A stretch of DNA of 64,000 bases from Thiohalorhabdus sp. Cl-TMA (lineage in GTDB: Bacteria > Pseudomonadota > Gammaproteobacteria > Thiohalorhabdales > Thiohalorhabdaceae). The DNA lies in the NCBI RefSeq assembly GCF_041821045.1, contig NZ_JBGUAW010000002.1:124001-188000 (forward strand), given 5' to 3'. The notes beneath the pieces are model-generated. The model was not told the DNA's origin. It was given only the letters and a program-made list of their open reading frames with translations, and searched no databases. Positions 17,681 through 25,937 of this stretch are shown in pieces (the stretch's first letter is position 1; each line of letters begins with the position of its first letter). Made by a program: the position numbers and the translations under genes.

Positions 17681-17692
17681 TGACTCTAGTCA
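17681..17692. promoter_or_regulatory. Inverted repeat upstream of the Abi-alpha gene
   Basis: TGACT-CT-AGTCA, 25 bases before the ATG at 17717. Possible operator. Confidence 0.35.
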
Positions 17693-17716
17693 AGGGCCTG
17701 AATGGAGAGAGTGGTT

Positions 17717-18532
17717 ATGAGCGAAGATGGAGGTGAGGAAGAAGGAAAAACATGGCCTGATTTGGCAGATCAGGCATACCAAGATTCACTTAAGCCGGCT
17801 GTCCAAGAGTTGGGTAAAAGTCTTGAGACTCTAACGAAAGCAGTTAATGCAGCCCTTTCCCCGGTTGGGGCCTTGGTTTGGGGATACGAGCAGTGCCAGG
17901 ATTTCATTAACCAAAAGGTCGCGGAGAAATTATCTCGGACAGATGAGAGGAACATTACCACTCCAGCGCCGAATGTTGCCGGTCCGGTGTTAGAAGCGCT
18001 TAGATACTCGGGTTACCAGGAAGATCTCCAAGACCTGTTCGCTAATTTGCTTGCTAACGCCATGGATGCTGAAGAAATGCGTAATGCGCATCCTGCTTTT
18101 GTGGAAGTTCTGAAAAGTATGACCTCTGATGAAGCGAAAATCATGAAAATTTTTGGGGAAAACTTAAATAGATTCTACCCGGTTATTGATTTGAAGCTTA
18201 TAGATAATAATGAAAAAGGGTTTAAGTATCTTTATAGAAATTTGTCCACGGCAGGAGATAGGGCTGGTTGTGAATGTCCGGATCTGACTCCATCTTATTT
18301 GAACAATTTGCAAAGAATGGGGTTGATGGAAATCAATAGTGGAGAGGTAAATAGAAAAGAGGTGTATAAAAATATTGAAAAAAAGTCTCTTGTAGAGGAA
18401 CTTTTTAATTATTACGAGAATAGTGAAGATTATGATGTAGAAATTGATAGAAAGTCTGTTATTTTGAGCGAATTTGGTAAACAGTTTGCGTTAGCTTGCG
18501 TGATAGAAAAAGGCAGTGAGGTTGAAGTCTAA
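17717..18532 (+). CDS. Abi-alpha (DUF4393) family protein, putative abortive-infection factor
   Basis: 271 aa, no membrane segments. The DUF4393/Abi-alpha signature is clear: GPVLEALRYSGYQEDLQDLFANLLANAMD followed by HPAFVEVLKSMTSDEAKIM (about residues 91-140). The family is linked to phage resistance by abortive infection; mechanism unknown. The gene is AT-rich, with A/T-ending codons and runs of A, in sharp contrast to both flanking nrdJ halves, so it was acquired horizontally. ATG 17717 has GGAGAG seven bases upstream; ATG 17702 is an alternative. It is inserted between nrdJa and nrdJb. Confidence 0.8.
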   Translation: MSEDGGEEEGKTWPDLADQAYQDSLKPAVQELGKSLETLTKAVNAALSPVGALVWGYEQCQDFINQKVAEKLSRTDERNITTPAPNVAGPVLEALRYSGYQEDLQDLFANLLANAMDAEEMRNAHPAFVEVLKSMTSDEAKIMKIFGENLNRFYPVIDLKLIDNNEKGFKYLYRNLSTAGDRAGCECPDLTPSYLNNLQRMGLMEINSGEVNRKEVYKNIEKKSLVEELFNYYENSEDYDVEIDRKSVILSEFGKQFALACVIEKGSEVEV

Positions 18533-18711
18533 AAATAAATATAATGAACGTCAAATTCGAACTAGGTATTGACGCTAGCTTGGTAGAAAAGGGTCAATAC
18601 GAGTAGGGTGAAGCCTGTAGGAGGGCCGTCGAGAACCTCTCAAAAGTGCTTTCTGGAACCCGGCTTAGCTAGACTGGACCAACCAGGGCCAAGCCATTGG
18701 GGGACACGCCC

Positions 18712-18943
18712 ATGCAGGTGAACATCCACGAGGCCAAGACCAAGCTCTCCAAGCTGGGCAAGCTGGTGCTGAAGGGGGGAGCGGGTGGTGATCGCCCGGG
18801 CCGGCAAGCCCTATCTGGACCTGGTGCCGCACCGGGAGTGCACCGAGCCGCGTGCGCCGGGGTGGTTCAAGGGGCGGATCCACATGGCCGAGGACTTCGA
18901 CGCGACGCCCGAGGAGGTGATTCGGGACTTCGAGGACGGCTGA
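18712..18943 (+). pseudogene. Phd/YefM-type antitoxin, frameshifted in a G-run
   Basis: The frame opens MQVNIHEAKTKLSKLGKLVLKG, the start of Phd/YefM antitoxins. After a run of six G near 18774-18779 the family reading continues in the next frame (ERVVIARAGKPYLDLVPH...EEVIRDFEDG) to the TGA at 18941-18943. Removing one G restores a 76-residue antitoxin whose stop abuts the toxin start. Either a real inactivation, a phase-variable tract, or a base-count error in the homopolymer. Confidence 0.75.
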
Positions 18944-19330
18944 GTGGAGCGCCTGCTCCTCGATACCCACGCCTTCCCCTGGTGGCTCGCCGACGATCCC
19001 CGGCTGGGGGAAGGCGCCCGGGCGCGGATCGCCGAGCCCGCCAATCCGGTGTACGTGAGCGCCGCCACCGGCTGGGAGATCGGCATCAAGAAGGCGCTGG
19101 GCAAGCTCCAGGCCCCGGACGACCTGGACGCGGCGGTGGCGGAGGAGGGGTTCACCCATCTGCCCATCACCTTCTTCCACGGCGAGCAGGCCGGCGCCCT
19201 GCCCGCCCACCACCGCGACCCCTTCGACCGCATGCTGGTGGCCCAGGCCCAGGCGGAGGGGCTGGTGGTCGTCACCCGGGATCCGCAGAGCAAGGCCTAC
19301 GGCATCCGCACCGTCAATGCCGAGGCCTGA
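18944..19330 (+). CDS. PIN-domain toxin (VapC-like, COG3744 type)
   Basis: Ribonuclease toxin of a type II toxin-antitoxin pair. The PIN acidic residues are visible: D7 in LLLDTHAF, the Glu of ATGWEIGIKKALGKL, and the Asp residues of HHRDPFDRML and TRDPQ. 128 aa, full length. The GTG start follows directly on the antitoxin TGA. Its intact reading beside a frameshifted antitoxin is odd, because an unneutralised toxin should be harmful. Confidence 0.88.
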   Translation: MERLLLDTHAFPWWLADDPRLGEGARARIAEPANPVYVSAATGWEIGIKKALGKLQAPDDLDAAVAEEGFTHLPITFFHGEQAGALPAHHRDPFDRMLVAQAQAEGLVVVTRDPQSKAYGIRTVNAEA

Positions 19331-19415
19331 CCCGAACCCGGAATAACCGGGACCGAATTCATTGGGCCTTCGGGGGAGAGGCCCGCCGCCCGCACAACCG
19401 CAGAAGGAAACGGAC

Positions 19416-20072
19416 ATGACCATCAAGATCGACAAGCAGATCACCGGCTACGCGGTGGTGAAGGACGAGGAAGAGCGGGCGCAGGGCCCGCAGGTGGCCG
19501 CCGAGCAGGGCGAGGCCGACGTGGTGCATGTGACGCCGCCCGACGAGCGGCCGGAGCGGTTGGAGGGCTCCACCTACAAGATCAAAACGCCCCTGTCCGA
19601 GCACGCCCTGTACGTGACCATCAACGACGTGGTCATGCACGAGGGCACGCCCAAGGAGCACCGCCGGCCCTTCGAGATATTCATTAACTCCAAGAACATG
19701 GAGCACTTCCAGTGGATCGTCGCCCTGACGCGGGTGATCTCCGGCGTGTTCCGCAAGGGCGGCGACGTCTGCTTCCTCGTCGAGGAGCTGCGCTCCGTGT
19801 TCGACCCCTCCGGCGGCTACTTCAAGAAGGGCGGCCGCTACATGCCCTCGTTGGTGGCCGAGCTCGGCGAGGTGCTGGAGATGCACCTGCAGAAGATCGG
19901 CATGATCGAGAAGCAGGAAACCCCCGAGGAGCTCAAGGCCAAGAAGGCCCAGGCCGAGGAGACTGGGGCACTGTCCAACGCCACCCAGTGCGGCGCCTGC
20001 GGCGCCATGGCCATGGTGCGCATGGATGGATGCAACCTCTGCCTGGAGTGCGGCGACTCTAAGTGTGGCTGA
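19416..20072 (+). CDS. nrdJb: Ribonucleotide reductase class II accessory subunit (NrdJb)
   Basis: C-terminal partner of the split B12-dependent reductase. The TSCPD-like body (HALYVTINDVVMHEG, RPFEIFINSKNMEHFQWIVALTRVISGVFR, FKKGGRYMPSLVAELGEVLEMHL) is followed by a Cys-rich end (QCGACGAMAMVRMDGCNLCLECGDSKCG), six cysteines suited to pass electrons to the NrdJa active site or bind zinc. ATG 19416 with AAGGAAA upstream; 218 aa. It is 1.8 kb from nrdJa, whereas in Pseudomonas the halves are nearly adjacent. It is 22 bp before the methyltransferase gene. Confidence 0.85.
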   Translation: MTIKIDKQITGYAVVKDEEERAQGPQVAAEQGEADVVHVTPPDERPERLEGSTYKIKTPLSEHALYVTINDVVMHEGTPKEHRRPFEIFINSKNMEHFQWIVALTRVISGVFRKGGDVCFLVEELRSVFDPSGGYFKKGGRYMPSLVAELGEVLEMHLQKIGMIEKQETPEELKAKKAQAEETGALSNATQCGACGAMAMVRMDGCNLCLECGDSKCG

Positions 20073-20094
20073 GCCACCGGGAAAAGGGGTAACC

Positions 20095-21333
20095 GTGTCT
20101 GCGCTTCGGGCGGTCAGTCTCTATTCGGGCGCGGGAGGGCTCGACCTCGGCATGGAAGCCGCCGGCTTCCAGGTTGGCTCCGCCGTGGAGTCCGATGCCG
20201 ATTGCGTAGAAACCCTCCGGGCTAACCGGGACTGGCCCGTTTTCCCCGAATACATCCAGGAAGTCCCTTCCGAATCCTTGCTTGAGGCCGCCGGACTGGC
20301 CCCGGAAGAGCCCGATCTCCTGTTCGGCGGCCCTCCCTGCCAGCCCTTCTCCAAATGCGGCTACTGGGCCACCGGCGATTCCGCCCGCCTGGACGACCCC
20401 CGCGCCGATACCGTGGAGGCTTTCCTGCGCGTGCTGCGCGACACCCGCCCCCGGGCCTTCCTCATGGAGAACGTCACGGGGATGGCCTATTCCGGCAAGG
20501 ACGAGGGTCTGCAGCTCATCCGCCGGGCCCTGGAGGACATTAACCGCCAGTTCGGCACCGCCTACGACGTGGAGGTGCTGATCCTCAACGCCGCCGATTT
20601 CGGCGTACCGCAGACCCGGGAGCGGGTGTTCCTGATCGGCTCAAGGGACGGACGCACCTTCGGCGAGCTGAAGCCCACCCACCGGGCTCTGCCCGGCCTG
20701 GAAAAGCAGCGCGCCCTGCCCCTGGACGAGGGCCTGCCCTATTGGCGCACTGCCTGGGATGCGCTCGGGGACCTGGAAACGGACGAGGACGATCCCGAGC
20801 TCCAGCCCCGGGGCAAATGGGGCGACCTCTTGCCTGCGGTCCCCGAGGGCCAGAACTACCTCTACCACACGGAGCGCGGCGAGGGTCTGCCGCTGTTCGG
20901 CTGGCGCCGGCGCTTCTGGAACTTCCTGCTCAAGATCGCCAAGGACCGGCCCTCCTGGACCCTGACCGCCCAGCCCGGCCCGGCCACGGGACCCTTCCAC
21001 TGGAACAGCCGGCGGCTGTCCATGCGCGAGCTGTGCCGGCTGCAGACCTTCCCCGACGATTTCGTGGTACGGGGGGACATCAATGGCGTGCAGAAGCAGC
21101 TGGGTAATGCCGTGCCCTCCGCACTCGCGGAAAAGCTGGGCCTGGAGATCCGTGCCCGTTTCTTCGGCGACGAGACCGCCCGCGACCGGCCCCCGTCCTT
21201 AGTCCCCGCCGCACGCAGCGACTGCCCGCCTGCGGAGCCGGTGGCGCCGGTTCCCGACAAGTACCTGCATCTGGTGGACAGCGATACGGCCCACCCGGGC
21301 ACGGGTCAGGGCCGCAGGGCTGCCGCGGAATAG
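20095..21333 (+). CDS. DNA (cytosine-5-)-methyltransferase
   Basis: Modification enzyme of a type II system, transferring methyl from SAM to C5 of cytosine. Conserved m5C motifs in order: I SLYSGAGGLDLGMEAAGF, IV GGPPCQPFSK with nucleophile C82, VI MENVTGM, VIII PQTRERVFLIGSRDG, IX RELCRLQTFPDDF, X QLGNAVPSALA. A short acidic and proline-rich tail extends past motif X. GTG start with AAGGGG six bases upstream; 412 aa. The endonuclease gene starts 6 bp after its stop. Recognition sequence unknown. Confidence 0.94.
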   Translation: MSALRAVSLYSGAGGLDLGMEAAGFQVGSAVESDADCVETLRANRDWPVFPEYIQEVPSESLLEAAGLAPEEPDLLFGGPPCQPFSKCGYWATGDSARLDDPRADTVEAFLRVLRDTRPRAFLMENVTGMAYSGKDEGLQLIRRALEDINRQFGTAYDVEVLILNAADFGVPQTRERVFLIGSRDGRTFGELKPTHRALPGLEKQRALPLDEGLPYWRTAWDALGDLETDEDDPELQPRGKWGDLLPAVPEGQNYLYHTERGEGLPLFGWRRRFWNFLLKIAKDRPSWTLTAQPGPATGPFHWNSRRLSMRELCRLQTFPDDFVVRGDINGVQKQLGNAVPSALAEKLGLEIRARFFGDETARDRPPSLVPAARSDCPPAEPVAPVPDKYLHLVDSDTAHPGTGQGRRAAAE

Positions 21334-21339
21334 CCGGGC

Positions 21340-22527
21340 ATGGAATACCGCGCCTATTCCGTTCAGCACCATGCCCGCGAGCCGCTGGTTCGCTTCATGC
21401 GGGAGGCGCTGGAGGCGAGCGGCTGCCGCATCCTGAACGCCTCCGATCCGGACCATGCCCCCTTCCGCATCACCTTCGAGGCTCCGGACGGCGAGCGCAT
21501 GGGCATCGTGGCCTATGCCTTCAACGCCAATCAGCGCGAGACCAAGAACCGCCCCGAGGACGAGCACCGCTTCCAGGTGAAATACGGCTCGGAAAAGCGG
21601 GAGGGCAAGGAGCTACACGACCTGTGGCAGGATCCATACGAGCTGTACACCACCCTGCTCGTGGGCATCAATACCGAGCGCGGCTTCTTCGTGGCCGCCG
21701 ATCCGGTCCTGCACAGCCCCACCCGCTTCTTCATCTCCCTGGAGTACAAGGAGGAGCACGTCCAGGCCATCGAGGAATCCGGCTGGCATGCCTGGGAGCG
21801 GGAGAAGCGGGACCAGTCGGGCTTGGAGGAGCCCACGGAAGTACTGGTGGGCGGGAAGCCCGAGCGTTTTCTGGAGTACGTCCGCTTCGAGCGGGCCGCC
21901 AAGGGCCTTTCCCAGGGCCACCGCTCCCTGCTGGCGGACAAGTTCGGCGATCTGAGCGCCCTCCGTATTGCAGGCCTCGAAGCCCCCGAGCCGGTCATGG
22001 GGCCGGGCCGGCTGCACGATCTGGCGGCGGAATTCGAGCTGACCACCGACGAGATCCTGGACCTCATCCAGAGTGCGCCGCGCCTCAAGATGGCCGTCCG
22101 GGGCTGGGTGGCCGAGCGCCATCTGGTGGAGCAGCTGCGGGCCTTGCCGGAGCTGGAGCAATGCCGCCCCCTGGAAGGGGAAGGCCAGCCGGACGTGGAG
22201 GTGCGGTTTCCCGGCCAGGGGCCGGTCCTGATCGAGTGCAAGAACATCCTTCGGGATGCCTACGCCGACGGCAGTTACAAGCTGGATTTCCAGCGCACCC
22301 GTGCGGCCAAGGGGGATCCCTGCTCCCGTTACTATTCTCCTACTGAGTTCCAGGTAGCGGCGGCCTGCTTGCACCCCAGAACCGAGCAATGGGAGTTTCG
22401 TTACGCATTGACCCGGGAGCTGGGTGTGCATGAGAAGTGTCCGGGACGAATCAATAACCGGATCAAGGTGACCGGTGATTGGGCTTCCGATCCCCTGGAA
22501 GTTATCCGGTCAGCACCTCAAGCATAG
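21340..22527 (+). CDS. Putative type II restriction endonuclease (PD-(D/E)xK)
   Basis: Probable cognate nuclease of the upstream methyltransferase. The C-terminal third carries a PD-(D/E)xK core: GQPDVEVRF (D285), then VLIECKN (E299, K301) 14 residues on, followed by a polar region with RYYSPTEFQVAAAC. An N-terminal domain of about 170 aa (FRITFEAPDGERMGIVAYAF, HRFQVKYGS) and a helical linker precede it. I do not recognise the specificity or a named prototype. 395 aa; ATG 6 bp after the methyltransferase stop. Context and catalytic motif agree. Confidence 0.75.
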   Translation: MEYRAYSVQHHAREPLVRFMREALEASGCRILNASDPDHAPFRITFEAPDGERMGIVAYAFNANQRETKNRPEDEHRFQVKYGSEKREGKELHDLWQDPYELYTTLLVGINTERGFFVAADPVLHSPTRFFISLEYKEEHVQAIEESGWHAWEREKRDQSGLEEPTEVLVGGKPERFLEYVRFERAAKGLSQGHRSLLADKFGDLSALRIAGLEAPEPVMGPGRLHDLAAEFELTTDEILDLIQSAPRLKMAVRGWVAERHLVEQLRALPELEQCRPLEGEGQPDVEVRFPGQGPVLIECKNILRDAYADGSYKLDFQRTRAAKGDPCSRYYSPTEFQVAAACLHPRTEQWEFRYALTRELGVHEKCPGRINNRIKVTGDWASDPLEVIRSAPQA

Positions 22528-22539
22528 GCAGCCTCCGCC

Positions 22540-23007
22540 ATGGGCGACCAGCGCAAGGCCCCCCGCTTCGATGACCGCAGACCCGCCTCCGAGCACGCCT
22601 CCAAGGCCAAGCGGAAGAACCGCCGGACCGACACCCGCGCCGAAATGCTGCTTCGTAAGGCGCTCTGGGCCCGAGGAGCCCGCTATCGACTGCATGCCAG
22701 GGACCTCCCCGGCAAGCCCGATCTGGTTTTTCGAGGCAAGCGCGTGGCCGTCTTCGTGGACGGCGATTTCTGGCATGGCCGGGACTGGGAGAAAAACCGG
22801 GAGAAGGTTGCCCGGCGCAGCAATGGCGACTACTGGGTGGCCAAAATCGAGTACAACATGGAGCGGGACCGGCATCAGACAAAAGCGCTGGAAGCCCTGG
22901 GCTGGACGGTGCTCCGTTTCTGGGAGACGGATGTAAAGAAGGACCTTCAAGAAGCGGTGGAAGCAGTGCTCGCCGCAATAGCCTCCCGGAACCCGGGAGG
23001 TGGTTGA
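22540..23007 (+). CDS. vsr: Very short patch repair endonuclease Vsr
   Basis: Nicks next to T:G mismatches that arise when 5-methylcytosine deaminates, protecting the modified site from mutation. Signatures: RTDTRAEMLLRKALWARGARYRLH, the catalytic Asp region LPGKPDLVFRGKRVAVFVDGDFWHG, and the C-terminal LGWTVLRFWETDVK. 155 aa, normal for the family. It starts 12 bp after the endonuclease, giving a complete M-R-Vsr cassette on one transcript. Confidence 0.92.
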   Translation: MGDQRKAPRFDDRRPASEHASKAKRKNRRTDTRAEMLLRKALWARGARYRLHARDLPGKPDLVFRGKRVAVFVDGDFWHGRDWEKNREKVARRSNGDYWVAKIEYNMERDRHQTKALEALGWTVLRFWETDVKKDLQEAVEAVLAAIASRNPGGG

Positions 23008-23430
23008 TAGAAGCCTTCCAGGACACGTCGGGCCGTTCCGAAAGATAGCCCCTCCGGCTCGATGCCACCTCACACTGTCTGCAACTAAAACAGTGCACCG
23101 TCGAGAGCGGCTTCCCTGGAAGGTCCGCAATTTTGGTCTTCCATGCCAGAAACGGCTTCGACGGCCTGTTTTCGGAAGTATTAGCCGCATGGCTACCCGA
23201 CCAGCCCATACGTTGCCATCCCCGCCATCTCAAAATATTTCCGGCTCGAACTCGTACCGTGTAGTAGGAGAGAGCGGTAATTCATTGCCCCGCAGGGAAT
23301 CGGCCCCGGAATCCGAATTTTACGGAAAGACGCTTCGGAAAAACGGAACGGGCGGGCGCACTTTCCCGGGAGAAAACTTTTTCCTAGGATACCCCTTTAC
23401 TACTTAATGCGTACATAAAAGGGGGTATAA
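23008..23430. other. Gene-free stretch after the restriction cassette, with a hairpin over the next ribosome site
   Basis: No family-like coding sequence was seen; the open frames here have no recognisable motif. Composition is lower in GC than the neighbours. At the right end ATACCCC (23389-23395) can pair with GGGGTAT (23422-23428), which covers the ribosome site of the lipoprotein gene at 23431. Confidence 0.5.
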
Positions 23431-24186
23431 ATGCGGAAGTTTGCGTGCGTTCTGGCCGGGGTGCTGCTGGGCGCTTTCCTGTTGGCCGCTTGCTCGGGCG
23501 GGGGCAGTGGCTCCTCCGATTCGGAGCATCCCCTGACCGGGGTCTGGTACGGAGTGGCCGACGACATTACCGATGCCGGCAGCTATAAGACCATCCGGCT
23601 CACCTTCGACTCGAACGGCGCCATCACCAAGATCGAGATCGACGGGGCGGTAACCGGCAACACGGCCGCCCTGAACGATGAAAGCCAGCGCCTCTACGAC
23701 TACACCGATGCGGCCGGCGACACCCTGGCCGTCTATGCCGACAGCGGCCACGAGCACATCGCCATCGCCGATTCCACCGCGGTGGTGGGGGTCCTGGAGA
23801 AGGGGGCGTCCGCTCTGTCCACCTATTCCGTCCAGGATGCGGCCGGGTCCTATGACGGGGAGGGCATCGCCCTCTACGGGGACTTCACCCTGGCGGGCCG
23901 GGCCGATACCAGAACCGCTATTACCGGGTCCAGCGCGCCCCTGGCCTTCTCCTACGAGGACGGCTCGGGGTGCAAGGACTCCGGCACCATCAACGCGCCC
24001 GACTCTTCCTACGGGGTGTTCCCGGGCACCTTCACCAATAACTCCGGACCCAACTGCATTTCCGGCGGCGACCTGCGCCACTACCTGACCCCGGACAAGG
24101 CGTTCGCCTTCACGGTCGGTTGCACCAGCCTGACGGATGCCGCCTATCCGGATGATTGCGCCCTGATCGCGCACTCCAGGGACTGA
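23431..24186 (+). CDS. Hypothetical lipoprotein
   Basis: 251 aa. The N-terminus is a lipoprotein signal (MRKFACVLAGVLLGAFLLAACS) with lipobox LAAC and then a Gly/Ser tether; residue +2 is Ser, compatible with outer-membrane sorting. The rest is beta-rich with repeated G-x-W/Y-x-G turns and several cysteines late in the protein. No family recognised. Ribosome site AGGGGG lies in a possible hairpin with upstream sequence. A separate unit between the restriction cassette and the UspA gene. Confidence 0.75.
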   Translation: MRKFACVLAGVLLGAFLLAACSGGGSGSSDSEHPLTGVWYGVADDITDAGSYKTIRLTFDSNGAITKIEIDGAVTGNTAALNDESQRLYDYTDAAGDTLAVYADSGHEHIAIADSTAVVGVLEKGASALSTYSVQDAAGSYDGEGIALYGDFTLAGRADTRTAITGSSAPLAFSYEDGSGCKDSGTINAPDSSYGVFPGTFTNNSGPNCISGGDLRHYLTPDKAFAFTVGCTSLTDAAYPDDCALIAHSRD

Positions 24187-24293
24187 GCGAAAAGGGATGG
24201 ACTCCCTCCGGGCGCCCGTCCCTCCTCGCTCCGCGCGCTCCACCCGGATACCATTGGGCGGAGGTCCCGTGTTCCACAGTGGGGAAAGCGCCC

Positions 24294-25181
24294 ATGTCCG
24301 GAGTTCGCCGAATCCTCGTCGCCACCGACTTCTCCGCCCAGGCGGAGCGGGCCGCGCGGCGCGCCATGGCCCTGGCGCCCGCCGACGGCACCATCCACCT
24401 GCTCTTCGTGCTGCCCACGGGACTCCTGGAGCGCATCCGGGAGGTGCTCGGCATGGCCGATGGCGATGCGGCGCGCCGGGCCGCGCTGGCCCAGGCGGAG
24501 GAGCGCATGGAGGCGCTGCGGGCGCGCCTGGGCGCCGGATTCGCCGGCACCCTGTCCGCGTCGGTGGAGGAGGGCCATCCCAAGCTCGCCATCAGCGAGT
24601 ACGCCCGGGCGCACGGTTTCGATCTGGTGGTGGCCGGGGCCTTCGGCGAGGGCGGCAACGAGCGGCTGCTTTCCGGGGTCACCGCCCAGAAGGTGGTGCG
24701 CTCGGCGGACCGGCCGGTGCTGCTGGTCCGTAGTGAGGACCATCCGGGGCGCGCCTACCGGCGGGTCCTGGTGGCGGTGGACTTCTCCGAGGCTTCCCGG
24801 AAGGCCCTCCAGTGGGCCCTGGATCTTTGTCCGGAGGCCACCGTGTACGTGCTGCACGTCTTCGAGCTGCCCTTCGAGGGCACCTTCGACCTGGAGGCCA
24901 TGCCGTGGGAGGTGGCCGAGCGCTACCGGCAGGTGGGCCACGAGCAGTCCCGGGAGGGCCTGGAGCGCTTCCTGGCCGCCTTCGACGGCCAGCGGTGCCG
25001 GCCCCTGGTGCGTCAGGGGAATCCGGCGCGAGTCATTCTGGGCCAGGCGGAAAGCCAGGAGGTGGACCTGGTGGCGGTGGGCTCGCGCGGCCTGGGACCG
25101 TGGACCGAATCGCTCCTGGGCAGCGTCAACGTGCACCTCATGCAGCGCTGCACCTGCGATCTCCTCACCGTCCGGCCGTGA
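24294..25181 (+). CDS. Tandem-domain universal stress protein (UspA family)
   Basis: Two Usp domains in one chain. Domain 1 (1-~143) begins RRILVATDFSAQAERAARRAM and ends GVTAQKVVRSADRPVLLVR; domain 2 (~150-295) begins YRRVLVAVDFSEASRKALQWAL and ends GSRGLGPWTESLLGSVNVHLMQRCTCDLLTVRP. Domain 2 keeps a G-2x-G-9x-G type nucleotide loop; domain 1 is more divergent there. 295 aa. ATG 24294 starts exactly at the domain. Followed by a terminator shared with the convergent barrel gene. Confidence 0.9.
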   Translation: MSGVRRILVATDFSAQAERAARRAMALAPADGTIHLLFVLPTGLLERIREVLGMADGDAARRAALAQAEERMEALRARLGAGFAGTLSASVEEGHPKLAISEYARAHGFDLVVAGAFGEGGNERLLSGVTAQKVVRSADRPVLLVRSEDHPGRAYRRVLVAVDFSEASRKALQWALDLCPEATVYVLHVFELPFEGTFDLEAMPWEVAERYRQVGHEQSREGLERFLAAFDGQRCRPLVRQGNPARVILGQAESQEVDLVAVGSRGLGPWTESLLGSVNVHLMQRCTCDLLTVRP

Positions 25182-25193
25182 CCGGGAAGCGAA

Positions 25194-25218
25194 AAGGGCG
25201 GCCCGCCGGGCCGCCCTT
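25194..25218. terminator. Bidirectional terminator between convergent genes
   Basis: Perfect 11-bp stem (25194-25204 with 25208-25218) with a 3-base loop. On the minus strand it is followed by a T-run, serving the barrel gene at 25246-25788. On the plus strand it follows the UspA gene by 12 bases. Confidence 0.85.
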
Positions 25219-25245
25219 GCCGCAATCGCCGGTTCCCCGGGATGC

Positions 25246-25788
25246 TCAGAACAGGGAGCTGATCCGGATGAAGACGGTCTGGGCGTAGTCCACCTGCAGG
25301 TTGGCGCCGTTGACGTTGTCGCTGGAGTTCACGCCGAAACCGTACTTGGCGCCCACTTCCGCCATGAAGGGGTCCACCCGCAGCTGCACCCCCGCCTCCG
25401 GGCCCACGGTGATGGAATTCACCGAGTTGTCCGAGTCGTCATCGTTGAAGGTGTAGTAGCCGAAATGGCCGCCTGCGTAGGGCTGCAGGACCGAGCCTTC
25501 GTTGAACAGGTAGTCGTAGCTGGCGGTGAGCCAGATCACCGTGTCATCGTCTTCCAGGTTGGGAACGTGCACGGTGGCCAGGGCCCGCCAGTCGGAGGAC
25601 ACCCGGCCCAGGGAGAGGCCGGCATAATCGCCGTCGCTGTCCGTGTCGTACTCGTCACCACTCGATTCCAGGCTGATGCGGTGCGAGAAGGTGCCGAGCT
25701 CCAGGCCCGCGAAGTTGCGATCCACCGCCTGGGCCAGCGTGGGCACGGCCGCCAGAAACACGGCGAGCACAGCAGTAATCGGTTTCAT
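25246..25788 (-). CDS. Outer-membrane beta-barrel protein
   Basis: 180 aa with signal peptide MKPITAVLAVFLAAVPTLAQA. The mature part shows alternating hydrophobic strands (AGLELGTFSHRISLES, YAGLSLGRVSSDWRALATVHV, GVQLRVDPFMAEVGAKYGFGV) and ends with an aromatic residue (ISSLF), as outer-membrane barrels do. The loops are very rich in Asp (DEYDTDSDGDY, FNDDDSDNS), suggesting adaptation to salt or cation binding. About eight strands can be drawn. ATG with AAGGGG upstream. Exact family not recognised. Confidence 0.75.
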   Translation of the reverse strand: MKPITAVLAVFLAAVPTLAQAVDRNFAGLELGTFSHRISLESSGDEYDTDSDGDYAGLSLGRVSSDWRALATVHVPNLEDDDTVIWLTASYDYLFNEGSVLQPYAGGHFGYYTFNDDDSDNSVNSITVGPEAGVQLRVDPFMAEVGAKYGFGVNSSDNVNGANLQVDYAQTVFIRISSLF

Positions 25789-25937
25789 GGTAATCCCCTT
25801 GTTTTCGGTCGCGCCTAGTCTCTCCCACGTCCGGTGAGGTGGCAAGGGGCTGGCGGACAGCGGGACATCCGGGGCCGGATGTCCGGGGATGCCTGCGGTC
25901 GCGGTGGGAAATGCGGTCCGGCCGCCGGGGAGGGAGC

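Noticed and set aside
23000-23407. Plus-strand frame after vsr as a gene
   Set aside because: No recognisable motif, composition unlike neighbours, and no clear ribosome site.
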